A DNA stretch of 6,020 bases, taken from positions 1-6,020 of the forward strand of contig JAQBZT010000184.1 in the NCBI GenBank assembly GCA_027622355.1, read 5' to 3'. The notes below the pieces were generated by a model that made no database searches, was not told where the DNA came from, and was given only the letters and a program-made list of their open reading frames with translations. This DNA comes from a bacterium. GTDB lineage: Bacteria; UBA8248. Shown in pieces: positions 1-5,213 of this stretch (position 1 is its first letter; every line of letters begins with the position of its first letter). Both the position numbers and the translations under genes were made by a program.

Positions 1-8
1 GGCCGTCG

Positions 9-37
9 CCCGCGCCTCGGAGCGCCCCGGGCGCGGG
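9..37. other. GC-rich stem-loop
   Basis: The 8-base arms CCCGCGCC (9-16) and GGCGCGGG (30-37) are perfect reverse complements around a 13-base loop. The loop region offers a competing hairpin, GCGCCC (22-27) with GGGCGC (29-34). No T-run follows on either strand, so this is not a typical intrinsic terminator. It runs directly into the G-tract at 35-50. Bases 1-50 hold no gene I can support. Confidence 0.45.
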
Positions 38-50
38 GGGGGGTGGGTGG
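35..50 (+). other. G-tract, possible G-quadruplex motif
   Basis: Nine consecutive G (35-43) are followed by T, GGG, T and GG. Such a long G homopolymer is rare in bacterial DNA. It could fold as a two- or three-tetrad quadruplex on the plus strand, could be a slippage site, or could be a sequencing or assembly length error. It sits exactly where the composition changes to the AT-richer islet. Confidence 0.35.
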
Positions 51-70
51 CGAATTAGTAATCGCCACTC
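45..70. repeat. Inverted repeat upstream of the RHH promoter
   Basis: GTGGCGA (47-53) and TCGCCAC (62-68) are perfect reverse complements around the 8-base loop ATTAGTAA. The stem extends to 45/70 with one G-T wobble at 46/69. The loop contains TAGTAATC together with the first stem bases (56-63), an octamer that recurs at 121-128 in the promoter-proximal operator. No T-tract follows. It may be a distal regulatory site or a boundary structure; the function is inferred only. Confidence 0.4.
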
Positions 71-79
71 ACAGGGGAT

Positions 80-107
80 TTGACAAAAAAGTCAGTTGAG
101 TTACAAT
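80..107 (+). promoter_or_regulatory. Promoter of the RHH gene
   Basis: A perfect -35 box TTGACA (80-85) and a -10 box TACAAT (102-107, five of six consensus bases) are separated by 16 bases. This is the best sigma70-type promoter in the window. Transcription would start near 113-115, inside the palindromic operator-like element, so a protein bound there would block initiation. Confidence 0.75.
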
Positions 108-126
108 AGTAACGTTACTATAGTAA
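106..126. promoter_or_regulatory. Operator-like array of three alternating half-sites
   Basis: ATAGTAA (106-112), its reverse complement TTACTAT (115-121) and ATAGTAA again (120-126) form two overlapping perfect palindromes, 106-121 (16 bp) and 115-126 (12 bp), with centres 7 bp apart. The array overlaps the last bases of the -10 box and the predicted transcription start. RHH regulators usually bind such short symmetric half-sites as cooperating dimers and repress their own operons. Autorepression by the gene at 145-450 is therefore the natural inference. Confidence 0.65.
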
Positions 127-144
127 TCTATAAGGAGGTTTTAT

Positions 145-450
145 ATGACCAGGACACCGAGAAAAAAAGAAGTTTTTACCACTCGCTTATCCGAGAAAAC
201 CGCAAACTTGCTCCGCGCGCATTGTGAAAATGAAAGCGTATCGGCCTCGGCAATGATTTCAACCCTTGTCGAGGAGGCACTCCTCTCCGAGGAGCGGCAA
301 CGTCGCCTTCCTCCCCTCTCGACTCCTTTAACAGGTCAAGAACGACAAAACATGAGGATGCTTGGCGAACAAATCCTTATGGCGGGCAGGGACAGAGGCT
401 TGGATAGTGAATTAATTGAAAAACTAAAAAATGCACTTAATAAATTTTGA
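145..450 (+). CDS. Small ribbon-helix-helix DNA-binding protein
   Basis: This is a 101-aa protein with an N-terminal RHH (Arc/MetJ/CopG-type) fold. The pattern shows a basic start (residues 2-8), a short beta strand around EVFTTRL (9-15), helix A (about 16-29), the turn SVSAS (31-35) and helix B (about 36-49). The strand would enter the DNA major groove as part of a dimer. Residues 50-101 are a charged helical tail that may contact a partner protein. The start is well supported: AAGGAGG (132-138) lies 6 bases before the ATG. The promoter and palindromic operator directly upstream suggest self-repression. It could be an antitoxin, a plasmid or phage copy-control repressor, or a solitary regulator; no intact toxin follows it. 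Codons are A/T-richer (AAA, TTA, ATT, GAA) than in all neighbours, which suggests recent acquisition. I am confident of the fold, not of the cellular role. Confidence 0.8.
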   Translation: MTRTPRKKEVFTTRLSEKTANLLRAHCENESVSASAMISTLVEEALLSEERQRRLPPLSTPLTGQERQNMRMLGEQILMAGRDRGLDSELIEKLKNALNKF

Positions 451-459
451 GGAATGGAA

Positions 460-520
460 ATGGAAAAATTAGATCCAGACTCTTAGTGCTGAGTTGGTGG
501 AGACGGACGATGGCAAATAA
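460..520 (+). pseudogene. Possible decayed remnant of a partner gene
   Basis: Ten bases after the RHH stop, GAGGA (449-453) stands about 6 bases before ATG 460. This opens MEKLDPDS and stops at TAG 484-486. A one-base shift near 481 would continue as LSAELVETDDGK to TAA 518-520, which reads like natural protein and keeps the A/T-rich codon style of the RHH gene. In another reading, ATG 431 overlaps the RHH gene end and runs through this same frame with in-frame stops at 470 and 518. Either way this could be the broken start of a second operon member, for instance a toxin. The stretch is very short and may be chance. Confidence 0.22.
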
Positions 521-532
521 GTCTGGGGGCAG

Positions 533-574
533 ATTAAAATCGTCCTCCGCCGCGGGCGGGCATGGCCCGGAGGG
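533..574 (-). terminator. Possible weak terminator of the minus-strand dehydrogenase gene
   Basis: CCTCCG (544-549) pairs with CGGAGG (568-573), extended by a wobble at 543/574. A small inner stem, GGC/GCC around 559-567, shortens the loop. Read on the minus strand, the hairpin is followed by ATTTTAAT and lies about 20 bases past the stop at 593. The T-run is short, so termination efficiency is uncertain. Confidence 0.3.
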
Positions 575-592
575 TGCGCCTGGATTCCGCAG

Positions 593-1624
593 CTAATCTC
601 CGACCCGCAGGACGATCTTGCCGAACTGCGATCCTTCCTCGAGGATCTCGTGCGCCTTGCGGCAGTCATCGAGGGTCATCACCCGATCGATGACGGGCTT
701 GAGCGCGCCCTCCGCCAGGAAGCGGAGCACCTTCTTGAACGTGGCCAGGCTCCCCATCGTGCTCCCGAGAATCGAGAGCTGCTTGGAGAAGAGCAGCGCA
801 AGGTTGGTCTTTCCCTCGAATCCGGTGGTTGCCCCGCAGGTCACGATGCGCCCGTGGTAGGCGGCGCTCTTCACGCTCTCCCCCCAGGTGGCGTCCCCCA
901 CATGCTCGAAGATAACGTCGGCCCCCGCCTTTCCGGTGATGTCGCGCACGCGCTTGCTGATGGATTCCTCGCGGTAGTTGATCACCGCATCGGCCCCGAG
1001 CGCGCGGGCGCGCTCCATCTTTTCGGGCGTGCTGGTGGTGGCGATGACGCGGGCGCCGAGGAGCTTTCCGATCTGGATGGCGGCGGTGCCCACGCCGCTG
1101 CCCGCCCCCTGGACCAGCAGCGTCTCGCCCGCCCGCAGCTGCGCCCGCTCGGTCAGCATGCGCCAGGCGGTGATGAACACAATCGGGATGGCCGCCCCTT
1201 CCTCGAACGAGAGGTTTTCGGGGAGCGGCTGGAGGTTCGGTACGTTCACGGCGATGTATTCGCAGCAGCCGCCGTTTGTCTGCTCCCCGATGATCTCGAA
1301 GGTGCCCGGCGGCGGGTCGTCGCAAAGGTAGTAGGGAACGCCCCCGTAGCTTTCGATGGGATAGTCGATCACGCGCTGGCCGACCTCGAATCCCTTCACG
1401 CCGGGGCCGAGGGCCTTCACCACGCCGGTGAAATCGCTGCCCCCGATGTGGGGCATCACGGCGTCGATGCCGGGGAGGCCCATGCGGACCCACAGGTCGA
1501 GGTGGTTGATGCCGACCGCCTTGACCTCGACCAGTACCTGGCCCGGACCGGCTTCGGGCGCGGGGATGTCCTCGATCTTCAATACTTCGGGGCCGCCTGT
1601 CTCGTGGAAGATTGCCGCTTTCAT
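593..1624 (-). CDS. Zn-type medium-chain alcohol dehydrogenase/quinone reductase-like oxidoreductase
   Basis: This 343-aa cytoplasmic enzyme belongs to the medium-chain dehydrogenase/reductase (MDR) superfamily, at full family length. The N-terminal GroES-like domain covers about residues 1-135, with GINHLDLW (38-45) and GSD (62-64) where classical alcohol dehydrogenases carry the catalytic-metal residues and GHE. A Rossmann domain follows, with the nucleotide loop GAGSGVG (173-179), then the family-typical VTCGATTG (261-268) and LSILGSTMG (283-291). It should use NAD(P)H to reduce or oxidise a carbonyl, enone or alcohol; the substrate cannot be read from the sequence. The structural-zinc lobe (about 88-110) has only one cysteine (C101) instead of the usual four, so that zinc is probably absent. 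I chose ATG 1624 because GGGAGG (minus strand, 1631-1636) lies 6 bases upstream and homology-like sequence begins there; in-frame extension to 1789 would run into the palindromic repeat. It is separated by 249 bases from the upstream desulfidase gene, so it may have its own promoter. Confidence 0.85.
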   Translation of the reverse strand: MKAAIFHETGGPEVLKIEDIPAPEAGPGQVLVEVKAVGINHLDLWVRMGLPGIDAVMPHIGGSDFTGVVKALGPGVKGFEVGQRVIDYPIESYGGVPYYLCDDPPPGTFEIIGEQTNGGCCEYIAVNVPNLQPLPENLSFEEGAAIPIVFITAWRMLTERAQLRAGETLLVQGAGSGVGTAAIQIGKLLGARVIATTSTPEKMERARALGADAVINYREESISKRVRDITGKAGADVIFEHVGDATWGESVKSAAYHGRIVTCGATTGFEGKTNLALLFSKQLSILGSTMGSLATFKKVLRFLAEGALKPVIDRVMTLDDCRKAHEILEEGSQFGKIVLRVGD

Positions 1625-1783
1625 CCAAAACCTCCCGCATCCGGGCCGGAGCGCCCGGCGGTTTTCGTTCTTGGGGTGAAGGGAATGTCTATACGTGACG
1701 AATATCATCCATGGCCGGATCGGGCAACAGCGGGAATCCCGAGAAAATTGGGCAGCGGGTCCGTTTGCGCAATGGTTCAGCGG

Positions 1784-1858
1784 TGTCATTCCGAAGGAGC
1801 GCAGCGACTGAGGAATCTGCTGTTTAAAAGCAGATTCCTCGCTGCGCTCGGAATGACA
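1784..1858. repeat. 75-bp imperfect palindromic repeat
   Basis: The arms begin TGTCATTCCG (1784-1793) and end CGGAATGACA (1849-1858). They share three paired blocks: TGTCATTCCG, AGCGCAGCG and AGGAATCTGCT. The left arm carries two extra tetranucleotides between blocks, AAGG (1794-1797) and ACTG (1807-1810), which would bulge from the hairpin. The 7-base loop (1822-1828) contains TTTAAA. It lies 15 bases past the stop of the desulfidase gene. The core resembles dispersed palindromic repeats seen in many unrelated bacterial genomes (from memory, not searched). It is likely a miniature or REP-like mobile element, and as RNA it could also stabilise the 3' end or slow transcription between the two minus-strand genes. 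Confidence 0.8.
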
Positions 1859-1873
1859 AGAAAAGCAAGCAAA

Positions 1874-2839
1874 CTAACCCATTACCGAATCGCAAAGCGC
1901 CTCGGGATAGGGCTCGAAGAAGGTTTGTCCGTCCAGATAAGGCTTCTCGTTTCCGGGCAGCGCGTATCTGGACAGCCGGGCGCGGAGAATATCGCGTAGA
2001 GTCCCGAGCGGCGCCTTTCCCTCCCGGTAGCGCTCCAGTGTCTGAAGAAAAAAGGTCTTTTCGCGCCCGGTCAGTTTCTTGGAGAGATGCCCCATCGCGT
2101 GCATGAGCGTGTTGATGTTCGAGGCGCGCCGCGGGGGCCGGGCGAGGGCTTTGAAAAGGTGCTGCGAATAGCGGGCATAGACTTTTTGGAAGGGAAGCTT
2201 CTCGTGGTTGGCGGCGGTTTTTTCCATCTCGCGCATTTCTTTTTGATGGCAGGCCATGAACAACAGCTTGTTTTTCTCTTGAAAGCGGATGAGCGCGCGC
2301 AGGGTGCCTTTTTCTTTCGTCTTTCGGAAATCGGCCAGCGTGAAGAGCTTGGTGAAAAAATGTTCCCGGCAGGCGGGATTCATCAATCTTCCTTCGTCTT
2401 CCATCGCCAGCCCCGGAAATTTTTCCATCGCCTGTTTCGCGAACAGCCCGGCTCCTTTTGTGTGCGGGGCGCCTTCTTTCATGCCGGAAAATATTTTGGT
2501 GTCCCGGATGCCGCAGGAGGGTGAGCGCCCCTTGAGGATGAAGCCGTCCACGGCCGGGAGGCCCGAGAGGAAGGAATTTGCGAAAGCGCCCATCTTCCGG
2601 GTCAGGAGGCGGCCCGTCGCGGGCTGGTGGAGGTTCCGGCTTCCAGCTTTCAGGAAGATGCGGACCGGGTCGCGCGGGGTGCCCAGGCCGATCTCCACCT
2701 CCGGGCACACGGGCAGAAACTTCACATGGGGCTTGAGGGTGTGCATCAGATCGAAGGAAATCACCTGTCCGTTGTAGCGGCAGGGTGCGAACTCGAGGCA
2801 CTTGCTGATCACGACGAGGGGTTTCGGGAAACTTCTCAT
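1874..2839 (-). CDS. rudS: DUF523-DUF1722 fusion, RudS/TudS-type iron-sulfur desulfidase
   Basis: This 321-aa protein fuses an N-terminal DUF523 (TudS-like) domain, about residues 5-150, to a C-terminal DUF1722 (YbgA-like) domain, about 180-300. DUF523 signatures are SKCL (12-15) with CRYNG (20-24), CPEVEIGLGTPRDPVRI (45-61) and LKGRSPSCG (102-110). Cysteines 14, 45 and 109 match the three ligands that hold the [4Fe-4S] cluster in TudS desulfidases, and Glu47 is the conserved acid of the CPE motif. From family knowledge, DUF523 removes sulfur from thiouracil, and the DUF523-DUF1722 fusion RudS converts 4-thiouridine in tRNA to uridine, with DUF1722 the likely RNA-binding part. This copy is Lys/Arg-rich, consistent with RNA binding. 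ATG 2839 is preferred: AAGGGA (minus strand, 2846-2851) lies 6 bases upstream. An in-frame GTG at 2875 would add 12 residues without an SD. It follows the dehydrogenase gene by 42 bases and is probably co-transcribed. The family assignment is firm; the substrate is inferred. Confidence 0.85.
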   Translation of the reverse strand: MRSFPKPLVVISKCLEFAPCRYNGQVISFDLMHTLKPHVKFLPVCPEVEIGLGTPRDPVRIFLKAGSRNLHQPATGRLLTRKMGAFANSFLSGLPAVDGFILKGRSPSCGIRDTKIFSGMKEGAPHTKGAGLFAKQAMEKFPGLAMEDEGRLMNPACREHFFTKLFTLADFRKTKEKGTLRALIRFQEKNKLLFMACHQKEMREMEKTAANHEKLPFQKVYARYSQHLFKALARPPRRASNINTLMHAMGHLSKKLTGREKTFFLQTLERYREGKAPLGTLRDILRARLSRYALPGNEKPYLDGQTFFEPYPEALCDSVMG

Positions 2840-2881
2840 CCATGATCCCTTGTCTTGTTGTATCCAGCGCTTCACGCGGCG

Positions 2882-4669
2882 CTATTTCGATGTGTAGTCG
2901 TAAAACCCTTTTCCGGATTTCCGGCCCAGCCAGCCGGCCGAGGTCATCCGGCGGAGAATCGGGGGGGCGACGTAGCGGCTCCCGCCCATCTCGACGGCCA
3001 TGGCGTCCGCCACGAATTCGGCCACATCGATTCCGACGAGATCCAGCAGCGTGAGGGGGCCCATCGGGTGCCCCAGCCCCCCGTGCACGGCCTTGTCCAT
3101 CGCCTCGCGCGTGGCGAGGCCCTCGTCGAACGCCTGCGCGGCCTGGTTGAGGTAGGGAACCAGAAGAAGGTTCACGAGAAAGCCGGGCCGATCTTTCACC
3201 AGGATGGGGGTTTTTCCGATGCGCTGGCAGAAGGCGATGCCGAACTGGGCGATCTCGGGCGCCGTCTGGACGGCCTCGATCACCTCGACGAGGCGCATGG
3301 CGTAGGGCGGATTGAAAAAGTGCATTCCCAGCACCCGGTCCGGGCGCTTGGTTTTGGCCGCCATCGCCGTGACGGAGAGGCAGGAGGTGTTGGAGGCCAA
3401 GATCGCATCCGCCTTGGCGACCTGCTCCAGCTTCTCGAACATCTCGAGCTTGACGGCCATGTTTTCGACGACCACCTCGATGATAAAGTCGCAGTCCGCG
3501 AGCGTGCCGAGGTCGGTGCTGCCGTGGAAGCGGCCGAGGATCTCTTTCCGGGTGAAATCCTCTATCTTTCCGCGGGCGACGGCGCCTTCGAGATTCTTTT
3601 TCACGCGGCCCATCCCGGCCTCGAGGGCGCCCTCGTTCGCCTCGATGGAAAACACCTCCAGCCCCGCCGTCGCGCACACCTGGGCGATGCCGCTCCCCAT
3701 GGCGCCCAGCCCGACGACGCCGACTTTTCGGATCGCATCGCAGATGGGCTTTCCCAGGGAGATGTCCCGCTGTTCCGCGGCCGCCTCGTCCGGCTCGGCC
3801 ACCCCGTAGATGCCGGGTTTTTTGTAGGAGTAGAAGCCGCGCCCGGTCCTGGTGCCCAGGCGGCCCGCTGCGATCATCCGGTCCACGAGCGGCGGGGGCA
3901 TGTACCGCGGGTCCTTGAATTGCTCATAGAGCGAGAGCGCCACCGTGCGGTGGATGTCGAGCCCCTCGATGTCGAGCAGCCGCATGGGCCCCATCTTGTA
4001 GCCCAGGCCGAGCCGAATGCCCGCGTCGATGTCGGCGGGGGTGGAGTAGCCCGTCTCGATGAGGCGGATGCAGTCGTTCTGGAAGGGGATGAGGAAATAG
4101 TTCAGGATGAATCCGGGAGAATCCTTTACCTCGACGGGCGATTGGCCCACGCGCTCGAGAAACGCCAGGGTGGCGGCGGTGGTATCCTTGGAGGTGAGAA
4201 GACCGGGGGCCACCTCGACCATTTTGTTCAAGGCGGCCGGAAGGCAGAAATGGGTGCCGATGACGTTCGGGGGCCTGCCGGAGGCGGCGGCGAGTTCGGT
4301 GACGGAAAGCGTGCTCGTGTTCGTCGCGAGTATCGCCGCGGGGGAAAGGATATCGCCCAGGCGGCGGAAGAGTTCTTCCTTCTCGGGCATATCCTCGTGG
4401 ATGGCTTCGATCACGAGGTCGCAGCCGGCGAGATCGGTGAGCTGGGCCGTTCCCTTCAGCCGCCCCAGAGTGGCGTCGCGCTCCCCGGGGGAGGATTTTC
4501 CTTTTTGCACGCCGGCATCGAGAAAGCTCCGAACGCGGTTCATCCCCTCTTCCAGGGAAGGCGCATCCATCTCGCAGGCCACCGTGTCGGCGCCGCCCCG
4601 GGCGCAGACCAGGGCGATGTTCGAGCCCATGGTTCCCAGACCGACCACCCCGATTTTTTTCACGTCCAT
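2882..4669 (-). CDS. Tandem-fused 3-hydroxyacyl-CoA dehydrogenase (two full copies)
   Basis: This 595-aa protein contains two complete 3-hydroxyacyl-CoA dehydrogenases. Copy 1 has its NAD-binding domain at about residues 4-185 with GLGTMG (10-15), and a C-terminal helical domain to about 283. Copy 2 has GLGAMG (320-325) and ends at about 592. Both domains close with GRGFY or GKGFY. The reaction is NAD-dependent oxidation of 3-hydroxyacyl-CoA to 3-ketoacyl-CoA (beta-oxidation, aromatic or butanoate-type pathways), in the cytoplasm. Copy 2 is canonical: SNTS (Ser429), HFFNP (His450, Asn453), VEV (Glu462) and PGFLVN (Asn500). Copy 1 keeps Ser119, His140, Glu152 and Asn190 but has HFCLP instead of HFFNP, so its substrate or activity may differ. 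No enoyl-CoA hydratase domain is present, unlike FadB/FadJ. ATG 4669 is chosen because AGGAG (minus strand, 4676-4680) lies 6 bases away and the Rossmann strand starts at once; in-frame extension to 4753 would add 28 unconserved-looking residues. It is the first gene of the minus-strand cluster. Confidence 0.92.
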   Translation of the reverse strand: MDVKKIGVVGLGTMGSNIALVCARGGADTVACEMDAPSLEEGMNRVRSFLDAGVQKGKSSPGERDATLGRLKGTAQLTDLAGCDLVIEAIHEDMPEKEELFRRLGDILSPAAILATNTSTLSVTELAAASGRPPNVIGTHFCLPAALNKMVEVAPGLLTSKDTTAATLAFLERVGQSPVEVKDSPGFILNYFLIPFQNDCIRLIETGYSTPADIDAGIRLGLGYKMGPMRLLDIEGLDIHRTVALSLYEQFKDPRYMPPPLVDRMIAAGRLGTRTGRGFYSYKKPGIYGVAEPDEAAAEQRDISLGKPICDAIRKVGVVGLGAMGSGIAQVCATAGLEVFSIEANEGALEAGMGRVKKNLEGAVARGKIEDFTRKEILGRFHGSTDLGTLADCDFIIEVVVENMAVKLEMFEKLEQVAKADAILASNTSCLSVTAMAAKTKRPDRVLGMHFFNPPYAMRLVEVIEAVQTAPEIAQFGIAFCQRIGKTPILVKDRPGFLVNLLLVPYLNQAAQAFDEGLATREAMDKAVHGGLGHPMGPLTLLDLVGIDVAEFVADAMAVEMGGSRYVAPPILRRMTSAGWLGRKSGKGFYDYTSK

Positions 4670-4719
4670 TTCCCGCTCCTCTGGATGAGGGGTGCGCTTG
4701 CAGCGGACCGGAGGGGCAT
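4660..4719 (-). CDS. Possible 19-codon leader ORF before the dehydrogenase
   Basis: On the minus strand, ATG 4719 follows AAGGAGGG (4723-4730) with only 3-4 bases between. It opens MPLRSAASAPLIQRSGKWT and stops at 4660-4662, overlapping the dehydrogenase start (4669) by 10 bases in another frame. The SD is strong but closely spaced. The arrangement could couple translation of the dehydrogenase to the leader. It could equally be a fortuitous purine-rich stretch; the peptide resembles nothing I know. Confidence 0.2.
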   Translation of the reverse strand: MPLRSAASAPLIQRSGKWT

Positions 4720-4758
4720 GAACCCTCCTTCCCGCGTCCGCATATCCGGCCAAAAACC

Positions 4759-4787
4759 TTTTTAGGCGCGGTGCCGCCGGGTGTCAA
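4759..4787 (-). promoter_or_regulatory. Promoter of the minus-strand cluster
   Basis: On the minus strand a perfect -35 box TTGACA (complement of 4782-4787) and a -10-like TAAAAA (complement of 4759-4764, four of six consensus bases) are 17 bases apart. Transcription would begin near 4752, giving a leader of about 83 bases before the dehydrogenase ATG at 4669. The spacer is GC-rich. This is the most convincing promoter for the dehydrogenase-desulfidase pair. Confidence 0.6.
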
Positions 4788-4792
4788 TCAGA

Positions 4793-4822
4793 AGAGAAGC
4801 AGGGATACGGGGTTGCTTCTTT
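4793..4822 (+). promoter_or_regulatory. Stem-loop just upstream of the pentapeptide gene SD
   Basis: AGAAGCA (4795-4801) and TGCTTCT (4814-4820) pair perfectly, extended by two further pairs (one G-T) to 4793/4822, around a 12-base loop. The SD GGAGGAG begins three bases later at 4825. No T-run follows, so it is not an obvious terminator. It could be a 5'-UTR hairpin controlling translation or a DNA operator between the divergent genes. Confidence 0.4.
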
Positions 4823-4839
4823 GCGGAGGAGATACTTAG

Positions 4840-4860
4840 ATGGAAGCACTATGGCGATGA
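4840..4860 (+). CDS. Six-codon mini-ORF overlapping the pentapeptide gene start
   Basis: ATG 4840 opens MEALWR and ends with TGA 4858-4860. GGAGGAG (4825-4831) sits 8 bases before it, an ideal distance, whereas the same SD is 19 bases from ATG 4851 and 25 from ATG 4857. The mini-ORF stop overlaps ATG 4857 as ATGA, the classic termination-reinitiation arrangement. Translational coupling of the pentapeptide gene to this leader is therefore plausible. A start-region sequencing error or a different real start remains possible. Confidence 0.35.
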   Translation: MEALWR

Positions 4861-5213
4861 CGGCAATGGAAGTCGAGCGGGCGCTCAGCGCCGCCGAACA
4901 GGGGGAGCAGGCGGCCGATTTTGAGGGGGCCGATCTGGCCCGGGTGGATCTGAGCGGCTTCAATCTCTCCGGCGTCAATTTCCGCGGGGCCGTGCTGCGG
5001 GGCGCCGTCCTGCGCGAGGCGGATCTTTCGGACGCCGATCTTTCCGAGGCGGACCTCCGGGATGCCGACCTGGAGGGCGCGGCGCTCTCCGACGCGGATC
5101 TTTCAGATGCGGACGTGGCCGGCGCCAGCTTCCGGGGGGCGACGCTCGTGGGCGCCATTCTGGAGGGGGCCAACATGAATGAAGCCATCCTCGAGGACGC
5201 GGAGTTCCTCTAG
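4851..5213 (+). CDS. Pentapeptide-repeat protein
   Basis: This 120-aa protein (118 aa if ATG 4857 is used) has a short helical N-terminus, about residues 1-21, followed by about 20 consecutive pentapeptides of the A(D/N)LxX type to the C-terminus, such as ADLSDADLSEADLRDADLEG. Central positions are L, F, M or V, and position i-2 is mostly A, the hallmark of a right-handed quadrilateral beta-helix of about five coils. It is very acidic from the many Asp and Glu. There is no signal peptide or membrane segment. The family includes DNA-mimicking gyrase-protecting proteins (Qnr/MfpA type) and many of unknown role. This one is shorter than Qnr-type proteins (about 200 aa), so I assign no function. 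In-frame TTG 4821 lies upstream without an SD of its own. It diverges from the dehydrogenase cluster; 136 bases separate it from the NYN gene downstream. Confidence 0.82.
   Translation: MAMTAMEVERALSAAEQGEQAADFEGADLARVDLSGFNLSGVNFRGAVLRGAVLREADLSDADLSEADLRDADLEGAALSDADLSDADVAGASFRGATLVGAILEGANMNEAILEDAEFL

Noticed and set aside
1625..1783. Promoter for the medium-chain dehydrogenase (TATAGA, minus strand 1688-1693) and the CGGGAATCCCG palindrome at 1731-1741
   Set aside because: No acceptable -35 box lies at the right distance from TATAGA, and an 11-base palindrome alone is weak evidence. A promoter is likely in this gap but I cannot place it.
650..1999. Long plus-strand open frame (449 codons) opposite the medium-chain dehydrogenase
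   Set aside because: It is rich in G, A, H, D and L with no recognisable domain and no SD, and lies antisense to a clear enzyme gene. This is typical of open frames created by high GC content.
1824..3677. 617-codon minus-strand open frame spanning two real genes
   Set aside because: It is an Arg/Pro/Gly-rich translation in the wrong frame of both the desulfidase and the dehydrogenase, and even runs into the palindromic repeat.
2855..4765. 636-codon plus-strand open frame opposite the tandem dehydrogenase
   Set aside because: The composition is H/D/G/R-rich without domain logic. It mirrors the conserved minus-strand gene codon for codon and has no ribosome binding site.
4784..5188. Minus-strand Ser/Ala/Arg repeat protein (134 codons) opposite the pentapeptide gene
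   Set aside because: Its periodic SASERSASRR pattern is the antisense reflection of the 15-base pentapeptide periodicity, and it has no independent start signal.
4871..5210. CRISPR-like periodicity
   Set aside because: The near-repeats are 15-base coding units of pentapeptides with degenerate third positions. There are no identical repeats with unique spacers.
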